Both the position numbers and the translations under genes were made by a program. From the NCBI RefSeq assembly GCF_009377175.1, contig NZ_VJZD01000071.1, forward strand, positions 1-38,417: a stretch of DNA of 38,417 nt, in the 5' to 3' direction. A model generated the notes under the pieces. The model saw nothing but the letters and a program-made list of their open reading frames with translations, was not told the origin of the DNA and did not search any database. Source of the DNA: Streptomyces adustus. Lineage in GTDB: Bacteria; Actinomycetota; Actinomycetes; Streptomycetales; Streptomycetaceae. Shown here piece by piece: positions 25,201-31,948 of this stretch. Numbering within the stretch: the stretch's first letter is position 1; the number at the start of each line of letters is the position of its first letter.

Positions 25201-27006
25201 TCAGCGGCGGGCATATTCGCGGAATCCCCGGCCCGTCTTGCGGCCGAGGCAGCCCGCGGCCACCAGGTGCTCCAGGAGGGGGGCGGGGGCCAGGCCGGGG
25301 TCGCGGAACTCGCGGTGCAGGACCTTCTCGATGGCCAGCGAGACATCCAGGCCGACGACGTCCAGCAGCTCGAAGGGGCCCATCGGGTAGCCGCCGCCCA
25401 GCTTCATCGCCGCGTCGATGTCGTCCAGGGACGCGTAGTGCTCCTGCACCATCTTGATCGCGTTGTTCAGGTACGGGAAGAGCAGCGCGTTCACGATGAA
25501 GCCGGCCCGGTCGCCGCAGTCGACGGCGTGCTTCTTGATCCGGACACAGACCTCGCGGACCGTCGCGTGGACGTCGTCCGAGGTCAGGACCGTACGCACG
25601 ACCTCGACCAGCTTCATCGCCGGGGCCGGGTTGAAGAAGTGCATGCCGATCACGTCCTGCGGACGCGTGGTCGCCCGTGCGCACGCGACGACCGGCAGCG
25701 AGGACGTGGTGGTGGCCAGCACCGCGCCCGGCTTGCAGACCTTGTCCAGCGTCGCGAACAGCTGCCGCTTGACCTCCAGGTCCTCGGCGACGGCCTCGAC
25801 GGCCAGGTCCACGTCCGCGAAGGCGTCGTAGGAGCCCGCCGCGGTGATCAGGTCCAGGGTCTCCGCGGCGGCCTCGGCGCTCATCCGGCCCTTGTCGACG
25901 GAGCGCGCGAGCGACTTGCCGATCCGGGCCTTGGCCGCCTGCGCCTTCTCCTCGCTGCGGGCCGCCAGCACGACCGCGTAACCGGCCTTCGCGAAGACCT
26001 CGGCGATACCGGAGGCCATCGTCCCGGAACCGGCCACGCCGACGGAGCGCACCTGGCGGCCGGGCGTGAGCTCGGCGCCCTCCAGCGGCGTCAGCGCGTC
26101 CCGCACGACCGTGGCGCTGCCGGGGGCGTCGTAGGTGTAGAAGCCGCGGCCCGACTTGCGGCCCGTCAGACCGGCCTCGCTGAGCTGCTTGAGGATCGGC
26201 GCGGGGGCGTGCAGCCGGTCACGGGACTCGGCGTACATGGCGTCCAGGACCGTGCGCGCGGTGTCGACGCCGATCAGGTCCAGCAGGGCCAGCGGGCCCA
26301 TGGGCAGTCCGCAGCCCAGCCGCATCGCCGCGTCGATGTCCTCGCGGGAGGCGTACTTCGCCTCGTACATCGCGGCCGCCTGGTTGAGGTAGCCGAACAG
26401 CAGCCCGTCCGCGAGGAACCCGGGCCGGTCGCCGACGGCGACGGGCTCCTTGCCGAGATCGACCGCCAGGTCCGTGACGGCGGCGACCGCCTGCGGCGCG
26501 GTCAGCACCGAGGAGACGACCTCGACCAGCTTCATCGCCGGGGCCGGGTTGAAGAAGTGCAGACCGAGCACGCGCTCGGGGCGGGCCGAGTCGGCGGCCA
26601 GCCGGGTCACCGACAGCGCGTTGGTGCCGGTGGCCAGGATCGTCTCCGGGCGCACGATGCCGTCCAGCTCGCGCAGGACCTGGTGCTTGATCTCGTACGA
26701 CTCCGGAACCACCTCGATGACCAGGTCGGCGTCGGCGGCGGCCCGCAGGTCGCCGGAGGTGCGGACCCGGGCGAGGACGTCCGTGCGCTCCTGCTCGGTC
26801 AGCCGGCCGCGCTGCACGGCACGGGCGGTCGAGGACTCCAGGGCCGCGACGGCCAGCGCGGCCTGCGACTCGCTGACGTCGATACCGATGACCTCACGGC
26901 CGGCCTTGGCCAGGACTTCGGCGATGCCGGTGCCCATGGTGCCGAGGCCGACGACGGCAATGGTCTTCAGGGGGGACAGGGAGGTGTCGGACAGGGGAGT
27001 GGCCAT
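25201..27006 (-). CDS. Tandem double-domain 3-hydroxyacyl-CoA dehydrogenase
   Basis: A 601-residue protein consisting of two complete 3-hydroxyacyl-CoA dehydrogenase units (about 14-295 and 320-601). Each has a Rossmann motif (GLGTMGTG at 20-27, GSGTMASG at 326-333) and the motif HFFNPAPAMKLVEVV (from 150 and 456). Copy 2 keeps all catalytic residues by alignment with human HAD: Ser435, His456, Glu468, Asn506. Copy 1 keeps His150 and Glu162 but has Asn129 for Ser and Asp200 for Asn, so it may be inactive. Copy 1 keeps the NAD-type aspartate (IDVSES); copy 2 has Arg350 there, which could favour NADPH. AGGAG lies eight bases before the ATG. A role in reducing acetoacetyl-CoA for the ccr pathway fits the neighbourhood. 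Confidence 0.92.
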   Translation of the reverse strand: MATPLSDTSLSPLKTIAVVGLGTMGTGIAEVLAKAGREVIGIDVSESQAALAVAALESSTARAVQRGRLTEQERTDVLARVRTSGDLRAAADADLVIEVVPESYEIKHQVLRELDGIVRPETILATGTNALSVTRLAADSARPERVLGLHFFNPAPAMKLVEVVSSVLTAPQAVAAVTDLAVDLGKEPVAVGDRPGFLADGLLFGYLNQAAAMYEAKYASREDIDAAMRLGCGLPMGPLALLDLIGVDTARTVLDAMYAESRDRLHAPAPILKQLSEAGLTGRKSGRGFYTYDAPGSATVVRDALTPLEGAELTPGRQVRSVGVAGSGTMASGIAEVFAKAGYAVVLAARSEEKAQAAKARIGKSLARSVDKGRMSAEAAAETLDLITAAGSYDAFADVDLAVEAVAEDLEVKRQLFATLDKVCKPGAVLATTTSSLPVVACARATTRPQDVIGMHFFNPAPAMKLVEVVRTVLTSDDVHATVREVCVRIKKHAVDCGDRAGFIVNALLFPYLNNAIKMVQEHYASLDDIDAAMKLGGGYPMGPFELLDVVGLDVSLAIEKVLHREFRDPGLAPAPLLEHLVAAGCLGRKTGRGFREYARR

Positions 27007-27425
27007 CGCGGGACTCCTGGAGAGAGGGTGACGACTGGGAGCGCGCCCGGCCGCGCCACGAGAGGCGCACCGGGTGCGAGGAGTGCGGGTGTTGGCGGGC
27101 TGCATGCGCACACGCCCGGTGCCGACGCTGGGGGTCTCCGCCCGGACGGAACCGGGAGCGGGGAGGGCGCGCACACGCCCGTGCAGCGAACGGCGGGAAC
27201 CGACCGGCCCTGTCCCGGAGCCGGGTCGTACAGCGGTACACGAGGCACCGAACCGACCACACTCGAACCGGCTGCGTCACCAGGCCGGCACGAGGAGAAA
27301 CGCGAGTGGGTGAACTCGCTCGTCTGAGCTTAACCCGTGAGTAACGAGCGCGCCAGCCCCTGATTTTGTGACCTGCGAACCGGGAGCCGCACGGTGCGCC
27401 CGGGGTCGGCCCTAGTCTCGACCCC
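27007..27425. promoter_or_regulatory. Divergent intergenic region with inverted repeat
   Basis: This 419-bp gap separates the minus-strand dehydrogenase from the plus-strand HEAT protein; I see no gene in it. GCGAGT at 27302-27307 and ACTCGC at 27314-27319 form an 18-bp inverted repeat, a possible operator for the dehydrogenase promoter. TAGTCT at 27413-27418, seven bases before the HEAT gene's ATG, could be a -10 element for a leaderless transcript. Confidence 0.35.
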
Positions 27426-28004
27426 ATGGACGAAGAGTTGCGATCACTCACGGAGCGCATACGGCAGGAGTCGGGCGGACCGGCCGACTGCGAACGGCTG
27501 GCGGCGACCGGGGATCACGACGCGCTCGCGGAGGTGCTCACCGCCCCCGGGCAGCCCCTGTGGGCCAGGGAACTGGCCGCGTTCCGGCTGGGGTTGGCCG
27601 GCGACCGGCGTGCCTTCGAGACGCTCGTCCTGCTGCTCAACCATCGCGACCCCGAGCGCTGCGTCTCGGCCGCGTACGCGCTGGCCCGGCTCGGCGACCC
27701 CCGTACCGCCCGCGCGGCGGCCGCCCTCGCCACCAACGAACTGCGCGTGGCCTACGCCCTGCACCCGGTCCGGCTGCTCGTCGAACTGGACGCCCCCGAG
27801 TCCGTACCCGCACTGATCACCGTGCTGCGCCGCCGGTTGCGCTCCCCGCACGACCCGTACCGCCGGGTGGCCCTCGCCTGTGTGGAGGGGCTGGGGGAGC
27901 TGGGCGACGTCCGCGCCCGGCCCGTGCTCGACGAGGCCCTCGCCCACCCGGCGCTGGCGGAGTCGGCGGTGCGCGCGCTGGCGCGGATCCCGCGCGGCGG
28001 GTGA
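27426..28004 (+). CDS. HEAT-repeat protein
   Basis: A 192-residue all-helical protein made of HEAT-like repeats. Helical pairs such as WARELAAFRLGLAGDRRAFETLVLLL, CVSAAYALARLGDPRTARAAA and RVALACVEGLGELGDVRARPVL recur about every 31 residues, with the typical AL..LGD turn. It has no catalytic motif, signal peptide or membrane helix. Such proteins act as scaffolds or lyase-type phycobilisome relatives, but no partner is suggested here. No Shine-Dalgarno sequence precedes the ATG at 27426. It converges with the GNAT gene, 26 bp apart. Confidence 0.8.
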   Translation: MDEELRSLTERIRQESGGPADCERLAATGDHDALAEVLTAPGQPLWARELAAFRLGLAGDRRAFETLVLLLNHRDPERCVSAAYALARLGDPRTARAAAALATNELRVAYALHPVRLLVELDAPESVPALITVLRRRLRSPHDPYRRVALACVEGLGELGDVRARPVLDEALAHPALAESAVRALARIPRGG

Positions 28005-28030
28005 GGTCCCCGGTCCGGCCCTCGCGGCCG

Positions 28031-28555
28031 TCAGGCCGTCAGTTCCCGGGTGTAGCGCACCTCGGGGACCTTCAGCCCGCCCGCCTCGAACGGCTCCTCG
28101 GCGCCGTCGGCACGAAAGCCCGCCCGCTCGTAGAAGCGCCGGGCGCTGGTGTTCTCCTTCAGCACCCACAGGAACATGCGGGGGTGCCCGGCGGCCGTGC
28201 GCAGCCGGACCGACTCGGCCAGCAGCGCGCGGCCGACGCCGCCGCCGTAGTGCCCGGGGTGGACGTAGATCGCGTACAACTCGGCGTCCTCGGTGCGCAC
28301 TTCGCCGTCCCGGTACGGTCCGTGCGCCGCCCAGCCGACGAGCTCGCCGTCCCGTTCGGCGACCAGGTTCCCCACCCGGCCGTCACCTCGGGTGAACCAG
28401 GTGCGGCGCCGCTCGGCGTCCGCGGCCGCGCTCAGGCCGTCGAGGTAGGCCTGCGGCATGAGGCCCCGGTACGCGCTCTGCCAGCCCCGGACGCGGATCT
28501 CGGAGACCTGGTCGCAGTCGGCGAACTCCATGTCCCGGACGACGAGTGCGCTCAC
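28031..28555 (-). CDS. GNAT-family N-acetyltransferase
   Basis: A 174-residue GNAT enzyme that should transfer an acetyl group from acetyl-CoA to an amine. The acetyl-CoA pyrophosphate loop is YVHPGHYGGGVGRALL near residues 95-112, followed by the NTSARRFYERAGF motif of the last helix-strand unit. The substrate is unknown. The start is the GTG at 28555, which overlaps the RidA stop (GTGA), so the two genes are coupled; an ATG eight codons later is an alternative. Confidence 0.88.
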   Translation of the reverse strand: MSALVVRDMEFADCDQVSEIRVRGWQSAYRGLMPQAYLDGLSAAADAERRRTWFTRGDGRVGNLVAERDGELVGWAAHGPYRDGEVRTEDAELYAIYVHPGHYGGGVGRALLAESVRLRTAAGHPRMFLWVLKENTSARRFYERAGFRADGAEEPFEAGGLKVPEVRYTRELTA

Positions 28556-28950
28556 GCGTCCACCACGGCGAACGCCTCGATCTCCATCAGGAACTCGGGC
28601 CGCACCAGCGCGGCCACCTGCACGGCCGAGGCGGCCGGGAGCCGGTCGTCGGGGATGTGCTCGGCGCGGGCCGCGCGGATCGCGGGCATCTGGGCCATGT
28701 CCGTGACGAAGTAGGTGAGTTTGACGACGTCGTCGAAGGTCGCTCCGGCCGCCGCCAGACAGTGCCGCAGGTTCCGGAAGATCTGGCGGGCCTGGGCCGT
28801 CGCGTCGCCCGCGCCGACGAGCGTCCCGTCCTCGTCGAGCGCGACCTGGCCGGAGACCGCGACGAGCCGGCCGGTGGCGGTGACGACATGGCTGTACTGC
28901 GCCGCGGGGGCGACCCCGTCGGGAGCGGCGATCCTGGTCGGTTCACTCAT
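28552..28950 (-). CDS. RidA-family protein
   Basis: A 132-residue RidA/YjgF/TdcF-type protein, which forms trimers and often hydrolyses reactive enamine/imine intermediates. Characteristic parts are YSHVVTATGRLVAVSGQVALDEDG, QARQIFRNLRHCLAAAGATFDDVVKLTYFVTD and the C-terminal EIEAFAVVD. The family's catalytic arginine would be in SAVQVAALVRPEFLMEIE, where Arg is present. Substrate is open: several actinobacterial RidA paralogues are only distantly related to the enamine deaminase group. The ATG at 28950 (MSEPTR) is chosen over upstream in-frame codons because it matches the family start. Confidence 0.87.
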   Translation of the reverse strand: MSEPTRIAAPDGVAPAAQYSHVVTATGRLVAVSGQVALDEDGTLVGAGDATAQARQIFRNLRHCLAAAGATFDDVVKLTYFVTDMAQMPAIRAARAEHIPDDRLPAASAVQVAALVRPEFLMEIEAFAVVDA

Positions 28951-29017
28951 GCGTCCATCCTGGACCATCCCACTCCCGACGCCTTCGACGGGCTCCCACC
29001 CGCCCGGCCACACGGTT

Positions 29018-29059
29018 CGGCCCGCCCGGTCCGCCGTGTGCGGCGGACCGGGCGGGCCG
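29018..29059 (-). terminator. Strong hairpin terminator after the peptidase gene
   Basis: A 19-bp perfect stem (29018-29036 with 29041-29059) around the loop TGTG, almost entirely G and C. It starts 20 bp after the minus-strand peptidase stop and lies upstream of the RidA gene, separating the two transcripts. Confidence 0.85.
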
Positions 29060-29079
29060 GGGGTGGGCGGACCTGCCGG

Positions 29080-30657
29080 TCAGCCGCGGTAGCCGAGCAG
29101 GCCGTGCAGGGCCGAGCCGCGTGCCGAGGTGGAGGCCGCCTTCGAGGTGAGCGGCTTCGGGTCGGGCACGGTCTTGCACACCGCGTCGGCCTCGCCGCGG
29201 CCGCGCGGCACCGTGCCGTCGGTCAGGTAGGCCGCCAGGTGCTTGTCGAGGCAGGTGTTCCCGCTCAGCGTGACACCGTGGTTCCCGCCGCCCTGCTCCA
29301 CCACCAGGCTGGAACGGGCCAGCAGTCGGTGGACCGTCACACCGCCCTGGTAGGGGGTGGCCGCGTCGTCCGTCGCCTGGAACAGCAGGGCCGGCGGCAG
29401 CTGGCTGTTGGCGATGTTCACCGGCTGCCGGGAGCGCGTCGGCCAGAACGCGCACGGCGCGTTGTACCAGGCGTTGTTCCAGGCCATGAACGGTGCCTGC
29501 TCGGCGACCTCCCAGGTGTCCTTGCGCCACTGGTTCCAGTCGCGCGGCCAGGAGGTGTCCCGGCACTGTACCGAGGTGTAGACGCTGTAGCCGTTGTCAC
29601 CGGAGGCGTCGACGGCGGCGAAGTTCTGGTACGCCTCGACCAGCGGATCGGGGTCGTGCTTCACCACGTACGCCGAGAACGCCTCGGCGAGGTAGGGCCA
29701 GTAGCCGTTGTAGTAGCCGCCGGGCATGAAGGTGTCCTCCAGCTCGGAGGCCCCCACCTTGCGGTCGGCCGGCTTCTTCGCCAGCGCCGCCCGCATCGCG
29801 TACCACTTGGCCTCGACCTGGTCCGGGTCGGTGCCGAGCTTGTACGTCTTGTCGTACTTGGCGATCCAGCTCATCAGCGCCCGGTGGCGGTCGTTGAAGG
29901 CGTGGTCCTGGCCGAGGTTGTCGTCGTACCAGACCCCGGTGGGGTCGACGATGGAGTCGAGGACCAGGCGGCGGACGTGCCCCGGGAAGAGCTTGGCGTA
30001 CACGGCGCCGAGATAGGTGCCGTACGAGTAGCCGAAGTAGTTCAGCTTCCGGGCGCCCAGGGCCTGCCGGATGGAGTCCATGTCCCGTACGGCGCTGACG
30101 GTGTCGATGTACGGCAGCACGCTCGCGTACTTCTTGCCGCAGGCGGCGGCGAACGCCTTGGCGCGGTTCAGGTTGGCCCGCTCCAGGGCCGGGGTGCTCG
30201 GCACTGTGTCGGGGCGTACCGGCTTGAAGTGACCGGGGTTGCAGTCGAGGGCGGGCTTGCTCGCGCCGACCCCGCGCGGGTCGAACCCGATCACGTCGTA
30301 CTGCGCCGCCACCGCCTTGGGCAGCGAGGACGCGACGAACCCGGCGAGCGTGAGCCCGCTGCCGCCGGGGCCGCCGGGGTTGACCAGCAGGGGGCCCTGG
30401 TACTTCTTCGCGGTGTGCGGGACCCGGGACAGCGCGAGCGAGATCTGCCGGCCCCGCGGATTCGCGTGGTCGAGCGGCACCTTGAGGGACGCGCACTGGA
30501 GCGTCGGGTAGTCGGTCGTGCCGCACTTCTTCCAGGTGACCTTGGCGGCGTGGACGGATCCCGCGGTCGGCGACGGGCTCGCGTCGGCGGGCACGGCTGT
30601 GAGCGTTCCGGCCATGACGACGGCGGCACCGCACAGCACGGCTGCGCGTTTTCTCAT
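29080..30657 (-). CDS. Secreted tripeptidyl-aminopeptidase-like alpha/beta hydrolase
   Basis: A 525-residue secreted serine hydrolase of the Streptomyces Tap/Slp family, which removes short peptides from protein N-termini outside the cell. A signal peptide is evident: MRKR, a hydrophobic core, then a cleavage region around ADASPSP. The oxyanion-type NPGGPGGSG begins at residue 93, the nucleophile is Ser211 in FGYSYGTYLG, and Asp near 430 (ATDDAATP) and His near 463 (GGGNHGVT) complete the triad. The C-terminal domain is the TAP-C-like region. GGGAG lies eight bases before the ATG. Its genomic neighbours do not point to a pathway; a nutritional or morphogenetic protease role is likely. Confidence 0.92.
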   Translation of the reverse strand: MRKRAAVLCGAAVVMAGTLTAVPADASPSPTAGSVHAAKVTWKKCGTTDYPTLQCASLKVPLDHANPRGRQISLALSRVPHTAKKYQGPLLVNPGGPGGSGLTLAGFVASSLPKAVAAQYDVIGFDPRGVGASKPALDCNPGHFKPVRPDTVPSTPALERANLNRAKAFAAACGKKYASVLPYIDTVSAVRDMDSIRQALGARKLNYFGYSYGTYLGAVYAKLFPGHVRRLVLDSIVDPTGVWYDDNLGQDHAFNDRHRALMSWIAKYDKTYKLGTDPDQVEAKWYAMRAALAKKPADRKVGASELEDTFMPGGYYNGYWPYLAEAFSAYVVKHDPDPLVEAYQNFAAVDASGDNGYSVYTSVQCRDTSWPRDWNQWRKDTWEVAEQAPFMAWNNAWYNAPCAFWPTRSRQPVNIANSQLPPALLFQATDDAATPYQGGVTVHRLLARSSLVVEQGGGNHGVTLSGNTCLDKHLAAYLTDGTVPRGRGEADAVCKTVPDPKPLTSKAASTSARGSALHGLLGYRG

Positions 30658-30724
30658 GTGGAGTGCTCCCGGGACGGAGGGGGGTTGGACCGCGAGGTTC
30701 ACGATCCACGCCGCATCGTCCCGG

Positions 30725-30755
30725 AGATTACGCTCGGAAGAACGCGTTATCGCAA
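30725..30755 (-). promoter_or_regulatory. Possible promoter of the secreted peptidase gene
   Basis: On the minus strand TTGCGA (30755-30750) and TAATCT (30730-30725) are separated by 19 bases and lie about 68 bases before the peptidase ATG. Both boxes resemble vegetative sigma elements; the spacing is slightly long. Confidence 0.3.
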
Positions 30756-30821
30756 TAGTTGACCCGATTGGTCCGCCTGATGCCCTCGAACGCCGTGGGG
30801 CGCCGGGGAGCGGACGAGGCG

Positions 30822-31028
30822 TCAGCAGGCGTCGGACAGGCGCCTGCTCGTGCGTTCGCGCAGCAGCAGCCACTGCTCGGCCGCGGCGCCGTGACCGGGG
30901 TGCCCGCTCTCGCCCTGGAGCAGCGCGGCGTAGGCTGCCTTCCCCGCTTCCCTTCGGGGCGGTTCCAGGCTCGGGATCGTCCTCGCCATGCCTTTCCAGG
31001 CGTTGTCTGCGTCCGGTGTGCTGAGCAT
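30822..31028 (-). CDS. Small protein of unknown function (68 residues)
   Basis: A minus-strand ORF with a good ribosome site (GGAGAGG four bases before the ATG at 31028) and GC-ending codons. The product begins MLSTPDADNAWKGMAR and ends RERTSRRLSDAC; it is helical and basic, with no membrane segment. I do not recognise it. A further in-frame ATG at 31067 exists but lacks a ribosome site. It occupies most of an otherwise empty 638-bp gap between the peptidase and the SRPBCC gene, and the palindrome at 31148-31159 lies upstream of it. Confidence 0.6.
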   Translation of the reverse strand: MLSTPDADNAWKGMARTIPSLEPPRREAGKAAYAALLQGESGHPGHGAAAEQWLLLRERTSRRLSDAC

Positions 31029-31147
31029 CGAACCTCTCCGGCCGAATCGGGTCACCGAGAAGTGCACGGAGGTGGGCGGGTGCGGTGGCGGTTCGCCGTG
31101 CGCGGGCCCACGGGTGACACCTCCTCGTCGGCGTCGCCCCCAGATTA

Positions 31148-31159
31148 GAACACGTGTTC
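31148..31159. promoter_or_regulatory. Perfect palindrome GAACACGTGTTC
   Basis: A 12-bp perfect inverted repeat between the divergent small gene (start 31028, minus) and the SRPBCC gene (start 31296, plus). Symmetric AAC-ACGT-GTT sites are typical for TetR-type repressors in actinobacteria, and this one is correctly placed to control either gene. Identity of the binding protein is not known. Confidence 0.45.
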
Positions 31160-31295
31160 CCGTGATCGTGCGAGTGCCAATCCCGATCGCCTCGTGCGCG
31201 CTGTTCGATCACTTCCGCGACCCCGATTTGGGCGGCCGGGGACCGGGGTGGTTGGCTTGCTCCAACCCCGAGAACTCAGCTGCTGGAGGATGCAA

Positions 31296-31739
31296 ATGGC
31301 GCAGGTCGAGGCCACCACGGAGCGGGTCGTCGCGGCGAACGCGGAGAACGTGTTCGACGCCCTTGCCGACTACAGCGGCACGCGCGGCAAGCTCCTGCCC
31401 GAACACTTCAGCGAGTACGAGGTGCGCGAGGGCGGCGACGGAGAGGGCACCCTCGTCCACTGGAAGCTCCAGGCCACCAGCAAGCGGGTGCGTGACTGCC
31501 TGCTGGAGGTCAGCGAGCCGACCGACGGCGAACTCGTCGAGCGGGACCGCAACTCCTCCATGGTCACCACCTGGCGGGTCACCCCGGCCGGCGAGGGCTC
31601 CTGCCGGGTCGTCGTGACCACCACCTGGAAGGGCGCCGGCGGCATCGGCGGCTTCTTCGAGAAGACCTTCGCGCCCAAGGGTCTCGGCCGGATCTACGAC
31701 GCGATCCTCGCCAACCTCGCCGCGGAGATGGAGAAGTAG
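31296..31739 (+). CDS. SRPBCC-family (polyketide cyclase/START-like) protein
   Basis: A 147-residue helix-grip protein with an N-terminal strand-helix (AQVEATTERVVAANAENVFDALADYSG) and a core of beta strands ending in a long C-terminal helix (YDAILANLAAEMEK). This is the Bet v1-like SRPBCC fold, which binds hydrophobic ligands in a deep pocket; many actinobacterial members have no assigned ligand. The ATG at 31296 lies seven bases after GGAGG; another ATG six bases upstream is too close to that site. It is separated from the transporter gene by about 200 bp containing a tandem repeat and an operator-like palindrome. Confidence 0.87.
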   Translation: MAQVEATTERVVAANAENVFDALADYSGTRGKLLPEHFSEYEVREGGDGEGTLVHWKLQATSKRVRDCLLEVSEPTDGELVERDRNSSMVTTWRVTPAGEGSCRVVVTTTWKGAGGIGGFFEKTFAPKGLGRIYDAILANLAAEMEK

Positions 31740-31746
31740 GCTCCTC

Positions 31747-31799
31747 GGGAGCCGATTCGGGTCCGATTCGGGTCCGATTCGGGAGCCGGCTCGGGAGTC
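31747..31799. repeat. Short tandem repeat array, 11-12 bp units
   Basis: Four consecutive units of the form GGG-(AG or T)-CCGATTC: GGGAGCCGATTC, GGGTCCGATTC, GGGTCCGATTC and GGGAGCCGGCTC, then GGGAG. The array starts eight bases after the SRPBCC stop. It may be a slippage-prone spacer; no terminator-like pairing is evident. Confidence 0.8.
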
Positions 31800-31893
31800 A
31801 AGAAGTCGGATCCGTGGGGGCGTTGCCTCCCTCACCGGTTCGGGTGGATCTCCTCGACGGTCGCCGCCGCGCCGTAACTCGTCGCGCTTGCCC

Positions 31894-31920
31894 GCAGTTG
31901 TCGCTTTAAGCGGCAATTGC
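31894..31920. promoter_or_regulatory. 27-bp palindromic operator-like site before the transporter gene
   Basis: A long interrupted palindrome centred on T31907: TTGTCGCTT at 31898-31906 mirrors AAGCGGCAA at 31908-31916, and GCA/TGC extend it outward, so 11 of 13 positions pair. It ends 28 bp before the proposed GTG start at 31949. Such symmetry and position are typical of a MarR- or TetR-type repressor site controlling a drug exporter, but no regulator gene is adjacent. Confidence 0.6.
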
Positions 31921-31948
31921 TCAGCGGGTGCGACGAGGGGAGCGGTAC

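Noticed and set aside
16086..27006. Idea that pssA-psd and the ccr cluster form a single operon
   Set aside because: A stable nested hairpin at 17698-17734 and a 170-bp gap separate them; read-through cannot be excluded but one operon is not supported.
27074..27313. Small plus-strand frame in the gap before the HEAT gene
   Set aside because: No ribosome site, Arg/Pro/Thr-rich composition without recognisable sequence; treated as intergenic.
24841..27327. An 828-codon plus-strand frame opposite the tetR and dehydrogenase genes
   Set aside because: Shadow of the minus-strand genes with repetitive Gln/Arg/Gly/Val content and no domain.
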